From Endomychus coccineus (Eukaryota > Arthropoda > Insecta > Coleoptera > Endomychidae), in NCBI GenBank assembly GCA_958510875.1, contig OY294067.1, forward strand, positions 106,126,010-106,190,009: a stretch of 64,000 nt of DNA, in the 5' to 3' direction. The translations under genes and the position numbers were made by a program. Shown here in pieces: positions 1 through 10,799 of the stretch (position 1 is its first letter; each line of letters starts with the position of its first letter). The notes under the pieces were generated by a model, which did no database searches, was not told the origin of the DNA, and saw only the letters and a list, made by a program, of their open reading frames with translations.

Positions 1-264
1 CGAGTTAAGGTAGCATAGATTTTTATCGTTGATTTGGTTCTAAGAGTGACTTTCATGTGCGAAAAGTTACTGGACAAGAAGTTGTAAGGTCATTACGAAA
101 ATTTAGAAGCGGGACGTAGGAGAGTGCACCAAAGAAATGTAAATGTGTAGGATCCGAGTCATTTCTACTTCCATCACTATACGTAGTATATAGTGTATTT
201 CAATCGGGGCAAAAGCATTTTATTGTTTTTGCCGGATATATCTGTTGGGACCGTTTCTGAATCG

Positions 265-1230
265 CTCTAGACTAGGGCTTACCAAGCTTACCAACCGTTT
301 TCACATCACTACCCCAAAACTCAAGCAATAATTCTCGCGACTCAAAAAAAATTATTACATAACCTGTGTATACCATCTGCATGAAAAAATGAACATACAC
401 TAATTTCACTGATTCGCCTGGCTATCGTTTTATTTGAAAGAGGTATTTTCCCAGCATATTTTTGCCATGAATTATTCCCAATTTCATTGCTGTAGGCAGC
501 AGAAAACTTTCACCTATCATGAATGGTTTTTGTATCCTTCGCAATAAGGTAAGAAACTTGATAAGATGCTAACATCAGTGTTTCGTTCAAACCAAAAAAG
601 GTCTCAGAACGTTGTTTTTGTGTTTCTGAAGATTTCAATAACCTTTCAAAATATTCTTTAGGTTTGCTGCTATATGTTGTATGCTTGGTAGAAAGATTTC
701 GCCTGAGCTTGGATGGTTTCAAGCTCTCTGCAGCCATAACTTCACTACATACGAAACAAATTGGCTGCTCCAAGTTATTGCGAATTATACACGAAAATCC
801 AAATGATAAATGAGAATCGTCATATTTTCTTTTTCGTGTTGTTTTTTCTCCTGTTGCCTGAAAACTACAACTTGAATGAAATGATTGGAGAAGGCTCGTT
901 GCCATCGTCTTTATTATTTTTAAGAAACCACTAATACATCTTGTTATCTGAAATTCAATCTAAATTTTAAAACCGCACAGTCTCACGAAGGTTCAGGGTT
1001 TCACTTCAAATCTTAACTGAAAGAAGAAAATGATTTTTCCACGGTATAATTTCAAAAATGTATTCAATTTATTACTCACCAAATATGCAGAGACAACCTG
1101 TGTAACGCGACATCTGTCGGACAGCTAGAGGAAAATTCTTACTCTTTCCGCTGTATTTTACCAACGAAACTTCTGAAATTTGACCCCAATTGAAATCGCG
1201 ACCCACAGGTTGGTAAGCCCTGATCTACAC
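265..1230 (-). mobile_element. hAT-type DNA transposon, short derivative with 8-bp target duplication
   Basis: The right end, read inward on the minus strand, starts CAGGGCTTACCAACC. The left end starts TAGGGCTTACCAA, so 12 of the first 13 bases agree as terminal inverted repeats (273-285 and 1210-1222). The flanks are CTCTAGAC (265-272) and ATCTACAC (1223-1230). These match at 6 of 8 positions and fit the hAT target consensus nTCTAGAn. The element is only about 950 bp, far shorter than an autonomous hAT element, and holds only the start of a transposase on the minus strand. I infer an old internal deletion derivative. A chance pairing of ends is unlikely because the ends, target site and coding content all agree. 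Confidence 0.72.
360..905 (-). pseudogene. hAT transposase N-terminus (ZBED5/FAM200-like), broken
   Basis: The frame opens with ATG at 905 and runs 131 codons to a stop at 510. It contains KRKYDDSHLSFGF, then a BED-type zinc finger start (CFVCSEVMAAESLKPSKLRR, with H in TKHTTY), then KPKEYFERLL. This order is typical of ZBED5/FAM200-type hAT proteins. The family continues with a segment ending IGE, a hydrophobic stretch and PLSNxTIARRI. Here that continuation appears only in other frames: IGESFLLPTA just below 530 and IPLSNKTIARRISEI near 430. At least two frameshifts are therefore present, and the RNase H-like catalytic part is missing. It lies inside the hAT ends at 273 and 1222 and reads away from the right end, as expected. 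It is not likely to make a working transposase. Confidence 0.75.
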
Positions 1231-1259
1231 TTTTTTCACATGATGTCTGTTTCTCCGTC

Positions 1260-2290
<1,031 letters not shown>

Positions 2291-2296
2291 AAATAA

Positions 2297-3215
2297 TGAC
2301 TAAACCTTGCGGATTACAAAGTAGCATGATGGCACCATGTTAAATAACTTTATTGGAGGTGAAATGAAGATTTAAAATTATTGTCACCACTCCTTGCCTA
2401 TTTCAACCCCACAAAAGCCCCTAAAACCACCTCCCAGAAAAATATGAATAATATGGTTCATATGACCAATTTTATGATAAATTAGTCAATTATTGAGATT
2501 CTGGCTGGGTTCAAAATAGAAGCGGCCGTTTTTGTTCTTTGTTTTGTGAGTGGTTTTAGGGGTTTTTGGAGGGGGGTTGAAATAGGCAAGGAGTGATGGC
2601 AATAATTTTAAATCTGTATTTGACCTCCAATACAGTTATTTAACATGGTGCCATCATGTTACCTTGTAATGCGCAAGGTTTAGACACAAAATGAGAAAAA
2701 AAAACATTTGAGTTTCAAATAATGGCCAATTACTCGGAAACGGACCGAAAATGGACTGCAAGTTAACCATCCCAAACTTGGTGGAAAATGTTCATTGGTG
2801 TTGGCAATTGTTAACATATCCTATGCCATTGAAAGTTATCGGTCCATTTCCGAGTAATTGGCCATTACTTGGACCAACAATGGATTTTTTCCCATTTTGT
2901 GGCAAACCTTGCGGATTACAAGGTAACATGATAGCACCATGTTAAATAACTTTATTGGAGGTCAAATAAAGATTTAAAATTATTGCCATCACTGTTGTCC
3001 TATTTCTACCCCCCAAAACTTTCTAAAACCACCCCCCCCCAAAATATGGCTAATATGATAATATTAATGATAAATTAGTCAATTATTGAGACTCTGGCTG
3101 GGTTTATAATCGAAACGACTCTTTTTAATTTTTATTTTATTTTGACGGATGATTTCAGGGAGTTTTGGGGGGGTTGAAATAGGCAAGGAGTGATGGCAAT
3201 AATTTAACTCTACTT
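2297..3215. repeat. Nested fold-back (MITE-like) cluster
   Basis: A segment starting AAACCTTGCGGATTACAA at 2303 is followed by its inverted copy ending TTGTAATGCGCAAGGTTT near 2682. The arms include the shared TTTATTGGAGGT and GTTGAAATAGGCAAGGAGTG sections. A second direct copy of the left arm begins at about 2905 and again ends in the GTTGAAATAGGCAAGGAGTG section near 3192. Between them, 2721-2866 is a separate hairpin with AATGGCCAATTACTCGGAAA facing its complement. No coding sequence is seen. I infer a non-autonomous fold-back element with a second one nested or tandemly joined. The family name is unknown to me. Confidence 0.7.
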
Positions 3216-3224
3216 TAAACTTTG

Positions 3225-4005
3225 CGCAATATTTCAGCTGGAATTTGCGCAGTTTCTTCACGAATATTCACCTCCAAGTCTTCTAACGATTGTGGGCGAT
3301 TAATGTAGGCTCTATTTTTCAAGTATCTCCACAATAAAAAATCAGTCCAATCGTCAAATCAGGGGAATGAGGCGGCCACTCAACATCACAATTTTTTGAG
3401 AGCAGCCTGGCAGGGAAAATATCTCTAAGTAGAGCGACCGTTTCATGGGCTGTGTTGCATGTAACGCCATCCTGCTGGAACCAGAAATTTTCAATGCCCA
3501 GTTCTACCAACCGTAGTTACAGAAATTCACGTATCATTGTTTGATAACGTTCTCCATTGCATTGTCCCTGGCATCTTCAGAAAGAAGAGTCCAATGATTC
3601 GTTCGGAGCATATTGTGCACCAAAAAACGACTTTTTGATCAAACTGCCCGTTATTTTGAATAAAACAAGGGTTTTCTATCCCCAAAAACGATAACTTTGC
3701 TTGTTAACACGACCAGAAAGGCAAAAATTTTCTTCATCGCTGATTATCAAATTTGGCCAAAAATAGGGTTCTGCTTCCACTAAGTTTGTAACGATTTGTG
3801 CGTATTGCAAACGTCTTTGAATATCAATTGGCCGTAGTTTAAATTTTATATGGATACATACGTAAGTCTAAAAGCAAAATTCTCCAGCAACCCTGACTGC
3901 GCCGCAAGTTTCCTTGTGGAAGTTGTTGATTCTGCCTGAACGTCAGGCCGAACAAGCTCAATATTTTCATTTGAACGACCAGAACGAGGTCTTCCAGAAT
4001 GCTTT
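3225..4005 (-). pseudogene. Mariner-superfamily transposase remnant
   Basis: Reading the minus strand, fragments appear in family order but in shifted frames. They are GRPRSGRSNENIE (helix-turn-helix linker, near 3980), SDEENFCLSGRVNKQSYRFWG split by changes (first catalytic Asp, near 3740), FWFQQDGVTCNTAHETV (second Asp, near 3475) and WPPHSPDLT (third Asp, near 3370). The last two lie in one 63-codon frame (3319-3510). About 36 residues lie between the second and third Asp. The family tail LKxRVYxxxP is not intact. The element is degenerate and cannot encode a working enzyme. Terminal repeats were not identified. Confidence 0.72.
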
Positions 4006-4174
4006 ACATCACTTAAGGTACAAATATAGTGGAGCGGGGAGGGTAGAGGCAGAGGCACGCGGCGAGTGCCTAGAGGTACCGCGCGAGACATACGAATATA
4101 GTAAAAGCGACATTTTAAAGAGATAACCAAAGGGGGCCGGGATTTTCAGTGGTTTGTTCTTTCTAATTGTTGAC

Positions 4175-4480
4175 ATGTTTTCAGACAGTGAGGACGAAAT
4201 TTTATTTGATAACGCGACACTTCGCATACTATTGGCAAGTAGTAGGCAATATAATGTGCATCCAATCAATAAAAGAAGAAACATGGTGGGACAATATCAC
4301 AACTTGTTTCTGAAACTAAAAAATTATCCGGACAAATTTTTTGAGTATGTACGTATGAGCTTATCCACCTTTAATTATATACTAGAAAAAGTGGCTAGCC
4401 ATTTAACGAAGAAATGGACAAATTTTATTCATTAGCCAATAGAACCAGAGGAAAGACTAGTTGTAACTTTGAGGTTAGTA
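4175..4480 (+). pseudogene. PIF/Harbinger transposase, N-terminal fragment
   Basis: From ATG at 4175 the frame reads an acidic start (MFSDSEDE), then VHPINKRRNMVGQYHNLF, then DKFFEYVRMSLSTFNYIL, then HLTKKWTNFIH, a TAG stop at 4433, and in the same frame PIEPEERLVVTLR. This is the conserved N-terminal part of insect PIF/Harbinger nucleases. The TAG replaces a residue in an otherwise conserved stretch. Homology ends at VVTLR, where the sequence continues GTTAGTAAAA, which looks like a splice donor. No matching downstream exon with the DDE nuclease was found in the next 1 kb. I infer a truncated and inactivated copy. A spliced domesticated gene is less likely because of the stop. Confidence 0.7.
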
Positions 4481-4727
4481 AAAAACACCGTTAATAAACT
4501 AAAGTGGTTTTTATTTCCTTTCAAACAAACCTAAGTCAATAAAAGAAAAAAAAAAGAGAAACTTAAAATAACTTTTTGTGAACCACCAGTAATAGTAAAA
4601 GTAAGAATGATTATTACTAATTATTGATAATCAGAATACAATGCAATATTATTACTATTGTCATTAGAGGTAATGATTTGGAATGTTTGTGGTGGCATCG
4701 GTTTATATGCATATTTGTGTCATTCTG

Positions 4728-4886
4728 TTAAAACGCGTTTGCTAAACGACGAACTGTATCTTCGCGTGGAGTTCTTAGACCGGGATGCGCTCTCTTAAAA
4801 TCTCGTTGAATTAAAAGTATAGAAGAGAAGTTTTGGAAATATAATTTAACAATTTCTGCGAGTTCTTGAGATAAGTAACGTTCCAT
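4728..4886 (-). pseudogene. Helix-turn-helix (DUF4817-like) of a mariner-type transposase
   Basis: A short open frame of 52 codons from ATG at 4886 to TAA at 4728 reads MERYLSQELAEIVKLYFQN, then RDFKRAHPGLRTPREDTVRR. This matches the N-terminal helix-turn-helix that arthropod mariner-type transposases use to bind their ends. The rest of the transposase is missing after LANAF. It lies about 300 bp from the Harbinger fragment on the opposite strand and about 580 bp from the Cow exon at 5466. The frame is short but the family pattern is clear. Confidence 0.62.
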
Positions 4887-4889
4887 AAC

Positions 4890-5465
4890 AAAATTCTGTA
4901 TCTTTGATATAAGAACAAATATAACTTTGGTTCTACTGTCGGTATTGCAGCATTGTGCCTTATAACGTATGGATGACCAGCTGCAACATATCCTCTGGCT
5001 TGTGACGTCACGATCAAGCGTTCAGGTCTTGTATTGTACACGGTATTGCTTGAGTGGGTCACCAGAAGGTACTTACAATTAGAATCAAATTTGATATTGA
5101 ATACGGCTAGTTCTTTGAAGATATTCCAAATAGTAAATCATCACAGAACTTTCATCATCTTGCAGGAATTCTGAATAATTTAATGATCATCAATTTTTTG
5201 AACATGCAACAACTAAATAGTTGCCTTAACGTAGATAGTTTGTTTCTGAGCAGTATGCACTCTGCTTCTTCCTAGATTTTTCACATCAATAATAAATAAT
5301 AACATTATTTTCATCGGAGGAATTTTGATTTGAAAGTCCCTCAAAAGTTCTCAGAAAGTTTCGTGGATGTTACAAAAAGCTTCTCAAATTGTATCAAAAA
5401 TTTTGTATTCCACATGTTACCAAAAGTTTAGAAAAAAAATATTCCTATCCAGAAAAAGTACTTAC
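4890..5465. other. No assigned feature; one compositionally unusual minus frame
   Basis: A minus-strand frame from 5062 to about 4940 reads RPERLIVTSQARGYVAAGH and is less AT-rich than its surroundings. I see no matching splice donor and do not recognise it. The rest is AT-rich intronic or downstream DNA. Confidence 0.3.
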
Positions 5466-5692
5466 CTTATTGTACTTTGTATATTTGATGTACTTGTAAT
5501 GTTTATTCTCATATTTAAAATCTTGTGGAGTAAAAGTATATACATCAGATTTAGAGGGAGGCTGTGCTGGTTTGGTACCGCTGATGGCGCTACCGACGGT
5601 TCCAGTTTTGTCCAACGTCGCTTTGTATTTGTTCATGAAGGAATTCAGACGCTCGGTTTGCCGTTGTTTTTTCCGAAGATGTGCCTCACTTT
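5466..5692 (-). CDS. Cow: Cow/testican-like gene, basic tail exon after the Kazal module
   Basis: The exon has an acceptor TTGTTTTCAG and a strong donor, AATAAG followed by GTAAGTAC. It supplies 2 bases plus 75 codons. The first two bases (AA) complete the codon left open by the 5758-5903 exon, giving Glu. It encodes a charged stretch (RKKQRQTERLNSFMNKY), a Ser/Pro/Gly linker and a Tyr/Lys-rich end (FKYENKHYKYIKYTKYNK). It ends in phase 0, so further exons must lie left of the window edge or be undetected. No thyroglobulin domain, which testicans usually carry, was found in 1-5465. The frame is fully open and GC content is higher than in neighbouring introns. The link to the Kazal exon is firm; the name Cow rests on family resemblance. 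Confidence 0.75.
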
Positions 5693-5757
5693 CTGAAAAC
5701 AATGACAACGTTAGCAGGATAAACCACTACACGTAAGCAACGATGTGAATGCGTTAC

Positions 5758-5903
5758 CTTTGCAAGGACAAAATCCTTTACACCCTAAGCGTATTGTCGT
5801 GTGATGAATGCAATTGTGATAATCTAGCCGGCAGAGGGAACTGTACGTTCTGTTGTCTGATCCGCACAAAAAAGTGGGTTTCACTACTGGGCAAGGTTTG
5901 CAG
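5758..5903 (-). CDS. Cow: Cow/testican-like gene, Kazal (follistatin-type) exon
   Basis: The exon is bounded by acceptor AATTGTTTCAG and donor TGCAAAG followed by GTAACG. It is 146 bp: 1 base, 48 codons, 1 base. It encodes a compact cysteine module: CKPCPVVKP, FLCGSDNRTYSSLC, RLDYHNC, then GCKGFCPCK. The CGSDNxTYxxxCxLxxxxC pattern is the signature of Kazal/follistatin domains. The run SSLCRLDYHNC is what I associate with Carrier of Wingless, a secreted heparan-sulphate proteoglycan that binds Wingless and affects its spread. The previous codon is completed by the exon at 23272-23415 (AT plus C gives Ile). Another extracellular Kazal protein remains possible. That this is a real coding exon is very likely. 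Confidence 0.8.
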
Positions 5904-6210
5904 CTGAAACAATTGAAAAATCATGGAATTTATTATACATGTATTTTGAAATTATATACATGAAAAACTATATCAGATTACCTCAAACATAAAATTTTCA
6001 TGCATGGCAGTTGTATGAACGTAGGCATGTATTCGTGTTTGTATTTTACTATTTTAAAGGTTATTGTTTGTTAGGTTAAGATACAAAGTAAAACAAAAAT
6101 TGAATTTCAATTTGTCGACGTCAATTTATCTGAAATTTTCAGATAAGTTTCAACAAAAAATAAATAAATTCTTTTCAGTCCTGCTTTTATATTTCTATAG
6201 TAAATCTACG

Positions 6211-6561
6211 ATGTCTAGAATTCGACAAATTCAAAATATTCGTTCATTAAGTGATTTTGATCGTGGCCGGATTGTTGGTATGAGGGACTTCGAATGTTAT
6301 GTTAAGGCAATTGCGGAATGAGTAGAACGTTACGTGTCAATTATTTAAAGATGTTGGATCAGATGGTTTAAAGAAGGCGTTTATAGATGTCGCCGAGGAT
6401 CAGGGCTACTAAGATGATGATGATCTGAAAAACGTCATCTGTGGATAATGGCTGTAAGATATAGATTTTCCACAGCGATGTTGGAGAAAAACGTTAGAAC
6501 GAAGGGTGTCTGGCGTCCCTATATCGAGGAATGTGCCGTGGCCTTCGTTATTAGGAGGTGA
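6211..6561 (+). pseudogene. Tc1-like transposase N-terminus, broken
   Basis: From ATG at 6211 the frame gives MSRIRQIQNIRSLSDFDRGR, then IVGMRDFE and KAIAE. After a stop it continues in register with RCWIRWFKEGVYR and RRGSG, the paired helix-turn-helix region and basic GRPR-like hook of Tc1-like transposases. After a frameshift, RHLWIMAVRYRFSTAMLEKN and TKGVWRP follow and end at TGA 6559-6561. The DDE catalytic core is missing. Several stops and frameshifts show it is inactive. Confidence 0.72.
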
Positions 6562-6910
6562 TTCCTTTTCGAAAATTAAAGGGGGGAGGGTCATGTAAAC
6601 AAAAGCTCTGAGACCTTTCCTTGGAAAGTTACACACTTCAGAAAATGGGAAAAAAATATGATGTCCTGAATACAATCGTATATACCTCACTATAAATAGT
6701 GCATTGAATTCTAATAACGTTCGTGTTTAAAAGGCTGAAAAGAAAATGCAAATTTGATGAATTATCAAGTTTATAATTATTATACTGTTCAACTTTTCGG
6801 AAAAGTAATAAAAATTGCAAGTATCTCAGACACTTATTATTTTCAAACTTTTGACATAATTTGGATCATAATTAGTAATAATGTGAAATAAATTTTTTTT
6901 TGTCTAATTT

Positions 6911-7755
6911 CCACAAGACATTTAATTTTTCAATAAACACGACCGTTTTCGACTTTTATATCATTATCAAGTGAATATAGAAACAACAGGTAGATTTATT
7001 TATACATAAATTTCACAGATTCAGTAATGGAAAGGGATTAAGGTCTAATTGGCTAAGTTAAGTGTATTGAATTCGGGGTTTCCACACAGTCTGTTAATCT
7101 ACAAACTTTTCAATAGATTCATTGACTTCCCTTTATTGCAGGTATGCAAGATTTAAATAACAATATTCCTATTCACTTTTTTAATCAAATTATTATTCGT
7201 AAAGAACTAAAACAAATTTTAACAGTTATTATATTCCATAACAAAAACACTTGAAAATAAATATGCATGTTTTAATTATTATCAAACAGTATGAGTAACT
7301 ATTGTTCAAAATTTAATATAACAACTTCTTTTTCTAGCGGCTTGAATCACAGCAAATTACTATTTAATGCCAAACAAAAACAGACAAATTCAAAAAATCA
7401 GGTATTTACAGGATTGAATGTGGTGAGTGCCCAATGGCGTATGTTGGGCAGACGTGTCGCAATTTCGATTCACCTTTCAAAGTACATATTCCCTTCTATA
7501 GTAAATCAGCAATCTTCGATCATATTAATAAATCATTCATACTTGCAATAGAGAGAACTCAATGAATCTGTTGGAAAGTATGGAGATTAACAAAAACCCG
7601 AATTCAATACAGTTATTAGCCAATTCCTCCCCATTACTGAATCTGTGAACTTTTTGTATGAATAAATCTACCTGTTGTTTCTATATTCACTTGATAATGA
7701 TATAAAAGGCGAAAAACCAATCGAGTTTATTTGATAAACAAAATCTCTTGTGGAA
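6911..7755 (+). mobile_element. Penelope-like element remnant with inverted ends (PLE-D)
   Basis: The left part (about 6911-7080) is the inverted copy of the right part (about 7590-7755). Both contain TCACTTGATAATGATATAAAA followed by a GAAAA box, and both contain the ATTCAGTAATGG/CCATTACTGAAT segment. The middle codes on the plus strand for the PLE tail. Near 7420 it reads IECGECPMAYVGQTCRNFDS, the GIY-YIG nuclease pattern (Cys-x2-Cys, YVGQTxRxF), followed by stops. The reverse transcriptase is absent. TTGATAA...GAAAA looks like a decayed hammerhead core (CUGAUGA...GAAA), but I do not call it a ribozyme. Confidence 0.62.
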
Positions 7756-9090
7756 ATTGTTTTATTTCATGTTATTAAAATGGATTTCCATAACACGAAT
7801 AGTTCATCACTATCGCTGATTAGAATTATTGATAATTATTTTTTGATGTTTGTTAAACCTCAATTTAAGTAATTTTTCTTTATCGAATAACGATGTAGAA
7901 TAGCGTTTCATTTGACAAGTTTATTCACATTAGTTTGAATGATTTAATGGATTCTATAAAGGAATAAGCTAGTAACCTACATTATCTGTAGTTCATTAGA
8001 GATCACCTACTCAAATTTTGTGAGAATACACAGTAAAGTAAATAATTGATAACTGTAGTCGTATTTTATTTTAAATATACGTGAAATGTTATTGATTAAT
8101 CTTTGCTGTCATGTTCACAATATCCGGGATGATTAGTTTGTTAATCAATCAAACAAGACTTATGTTTGTATGAAGCATGTGAATTGCGTATCTTCGACAG
8201 TAACAATGAATGTTTTCACTAAAAAAAATCACCATGGGAACACAATTTCTAACAAAATTCAAATTTGGAATTTCAACTGTTTCCATTGCTAATGAATTTT
8301 TCTCTCAAATATTACATACAATTCCCATCGACTATCAAAAAATTAAGATGGGAAAGTACTCTTTCGAGATATGAGTACTGTCAAAACAATATTAAGAGCT
8401 AAACCGTGTGAAGGAATCACCCTTGGAAATGAATATATATATATATATATATAGTACAACGCGAACTTTTACTAGATAGAATCTTTATTTATAATCTATA
8501 TACACAGGGTGTTCCACTTATGGCAATTTCTTCTATAACATTAAAATTTTCAAATACAGAGTTGTACCGAATAATGAGGTGCGTATATAGAAAATACTTT
8601 TGCTTATTCATGGGGTTCTATTTCACTTGGAAGTTATACAGTTTCGTAATTTTAAATAGAATACCCTATATATTCGGGCATTTTTGGATTCCTTAATTAA
8701 TTCTAGGTCGACCTGCAGAGTAATGTATGGGTATAATATGTACCGTTTTCGAGTACTTCAACTGTTTTTGCAATAGAATACAACGTTTGCCTGATATAAG
8801 GTTGTTTGTATCTGTCTCTAATTGTTTTCGTATAAAATTCCAAAGACTTACTGCCCGAAGAAGAAGTTATGCTTTGAAATAATCGATGTTAAAAGGATCG
8901 TTTAACTTCAAACTGGGTACCTAAATATTATGTAGGTTTATCTCGACAAAAATTGTGTTGTTATCCTTCTTTTTATTTGTATTTTGACTACAGACTTGCT
9001 TGCCTACGTAATACATGTATAGCAGAAATCTATTGCAAAACATGGGGAATCTCTATAGTGGAGTAAATCTGGCAAATGGTTGGCGAAAAT

Positions 9091-9092
<2 letters not shown>
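7756..9092. other. AT-rich DNA with a short TA tract and one mariner-type end
   Basis: A short (TA)n tract lies at about 8433-8451. At 8503-8516 the sequence ACACAGGGTGTTCCAC resembles the CAGGGTGTYCC end of the mariner-superfamily element at 26052. I could not find the partner end nearby. No coding sequence was recognised. Confidence 0.4.

Positions 9093-9165
<73 letters not shown>
9093..9165. repeat. (TA)n tract
   Basis: An uninterrupted TA dinucleotide run of about 36 units. It borders the AAACAAGTTTAAAGTTTC edge of the tRNA-like repeat family to its right. Confidence 0.97.
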
Positions 9166-9167
<2 letters not shown>

Positions 9168-9445
9168 AAGTTTAAAGTTTCTTTGCCTAATTGGCCACTA
9201 TCGTGTATGTAACTTAAGAGATATAGAATTAAATTTTCTGAATTATGAAGATAACTTAGATAATTTAACATAGGATTATAAAGATGAATAAACGTGAGAG
9301 ATCGAACCATAGGCGGGATTCGAACCCACATTTCTGGATTTCTAGTATGGTTCGATCTTTTACGTTTATTCATCTTTATAATCCTATGTTAAATTATCTA
9401 AGTTATCTTCATAATTCAGAAAATTTAATTCTATATCTCTTAAGT
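9166..9445. repeat. tRNA-like repeat, minus copy joined to an inverted partial copy
   Basis: The left part is a minus-strand copy of the repeat unit that is intact at 12191-12445. It starts at its (TA)n-side edge and runs into the tRNA-like 3' half, with CGGGATTCGAACCC at 9315-9328. Just after the anticodon-stem region, near 9345, it joins an inverted copy of the body that ends CTCTTAAG at about 9445. The join makes a roughly 100-bp hairpin with a short loop containing the B-box. The tRNA-like 5' half is missing. Confidence 0.65.
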
Positions 9446-9576
9446 ATATATATATATATATACTTATATATACTTATATATATGAGGATTTCAATCCTCA
9501 CTTTCGTAAGTACACATGCCTAAAGGTTTTTTTTCTTTTTTCAAACCAAATATTGTTCATTATAATTCATTGTTGA

Positions 9577-9617
9577 GTTCCTGATGAAGAGCCAATAAAT
9601 GACTCGAAAGCTTGAAT
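9577..9617 (+). ncRNA. Hammerhead ribozyme, PLE-B type, copy 1
   Basis: The core CTGATGA (9581-9587) and GAAA (9606-9609) enclose a 3-bp stem II (GAG/CTC) with a long loop. After GAA comes the palindrome AGCT and the cleavage base U (9613). Stem I is GUUC with GAAU, which includes a G-U pair. One unpaired A lies between CTGATGA and stem II. Stem III can close properly only by pairing with a second copy, as in dimeric hammerheads. Confidence 0.68.
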
Positions 9618-9757
9618 AGAAAAAAGAGTTTATTTTCCATCCCCTTGTTGACTGCATACCTGAACTTGAAGATATATATATATATATATATATAGAAGAA
9701 CCTCTTCAAGTTCAGGTATGCAGTCAACAAGGGGATGGAAAATAAACTCTTTTTTCT

Positions 9758-9798
9758 ATTCAAGCTTTCGAGTCATTTATTGGCTCTTCATCAGGAAC
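9758..9798 (-). ncRNA. Hammerhead ribozyme, PLE-B type, copy 2
   Basis: This is the mirror of the copy at 9577, on the opposite strand in the other arm of the palindrome, with the same core boxes and the AGCT stem III palindrome. It belongs to the 3' end of the minus-strand PLE that enters from 10575. Confidence 0.68.
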
Positions 9799-10215
9799 TC
9801 AACAATGAATTATAATGAACAATATTTGGTTTGAAAAAAGAAAAAAAACCTTTAGGCATGTGTACTTACGAAAGTGAGGATTGAAATCCCTTTTACTCGC
9901 CTTAATTTATAAAATAACATGTCACAAAAGACAACACTATTGGTATAATACTGTTACAGTTAAAATTTTATTAAAAATGAACATGATGGATACAATTAAG
10001 TGTGAAAACATTTTAAAATTCCACCTGGGCTCGTATAGAAGTCATGTCAGATTCAGGAAGAAATGATGTGTGTGAATGACATATGACAATGAATTAATTG
10101 AAGTTGACACTTGACGTGTATAATAGATTACTAGTGACTTTGTTGTCAACATAGAATGAGATGAAAAATAAAAAAGAATAAAAACACCAACTACTCAAGG
10201 GTACCAACTTGATAT

Positions 10216-10575
10216 TTATTGAAATGAATTTTGGTCTGTCTCATAAGGAGGGAGACTTAGTAAATAAGAGTAGATTATGTTAAGATTGTGAATGTCGGTT
10301 CTGGAATTTATTGAATTAGGTTCTTTGAAAATGTGTGTCATTTCGAGGAAAGTTCTCTTTTTCAAATTGGATTCATGTTTCAAGATAGTCACATTATCAT
10401 AGTCTGGGTTATGGTCAAAAGAAATGGTGTGATTAGCTAATGAACAAGTTTTTTTTTAATTTCTGATATCGCTTTTGTAGGAGCTAATTCTGTCTTTCAA
10501 TTTCCTTTTGGTTTGGCCAATGTACTTCTTTTCACATTGAGAACAAGGGATACAGTAAACTGAATTTGATTTCAA
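10216..10575 (-). pseudogene. PLE-B GIY-YIG endonuclease, C-terminal part of a Penelope-like protein
   Basis: The minus strand reads SVYCIPCSQCEKKYIGQTKR, then KLKDRISSYKSDIRN, a TAA stop in an A-rich run, and in the same frame CSLANHTISFDHNPDYDN and KRTFLEMTHIF, ending at TAA 10216-10218. VYxxxCxxCxxxYIGQTxR is the GIY-YIG pattern of Penelope-like elements, with Cys pairs before the YIG. This domain nicks the target for integration. The reverse transcriptase is missing because the sequence switches to an inverted 3' end at about 10575. The 3' untranslated region runs from 10215 to 9890 and then into the hammerhead end. Confidence 0.8.
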
Positions 10576-10659
10576 ACCTCACTTTCGTAAGTACACATGC
10601 CTAAAGGTTTTTTTTTTCTTTTTTTAAACCAAATATTGTTCATTATAATTCATTGTAGA

Positions 10660-10700
10660 GTTCCTGATGAAGAGCCAATAAATGACTCGAAAGCTTGAAC
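10660..10700 (+). ncRNA. Hammerhead ribozyme, PLE-B type, copy 3
   Basis: The boxes and AGCT palindrome are the same as in the 9577 copy. Here stem I is fully complementary (GUUC 10660-10663 with GAAC 10697-10700), so this is the best-preserved copy of the family. It lies in the inverted end to the right of the PLE-B nuclease, pointing outward. Confidence 0.72.
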
Positions 10701-10723
10701 AGAAAAAAGAGTTCACTTTATTT

Positions 10724-10728
<5 letters not shown>

Positions 10729-10797
<69 letters not shown>
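10729..10797. repeat. (TA)n tract
   Basis: An uninterrupted TA run between the PLE-B right end and the fold-back element that starts at 10798. Confidence 0.96.

Positions 10798-10799
<2 letters not shown>

Larger units (their letters stand above)
9486..9889. repeat. 187-bp palindromic arms around a (TA)n loop; outward-facing PLE ends (PLE-B)
   Basis: Left arm 9486-9672 and right arm 9703-9889 are the same length and nearly perfect inverted copies, from GGATTTCAATCCTCAC to TGAACTTGAAGA. The 30-bp loop is mostly TA. Each arm carries one hammerhead motif. The right arm is the natural 3' end of the minus-strand PLE whose nuclease lies at 10216-10575. The left arm is an inverted extra copy. Confidence 0.85.

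Noticed and set aside
4811..5062. Minus frame with RPERLIVTSQARGYVAAGH as a further Cow exon
   Set aside because: No GT donor at a suitable place, no phase-compatible acceptor I could find and no family match.
6945..7720. TTGATAA...GAAAA at the PLE-D ends as hammerheads
   Set aside because: Core positions 3 and 8 are both changed and stem II does not pair. Kept only as a likely decayed relic within the PLE-D entry.
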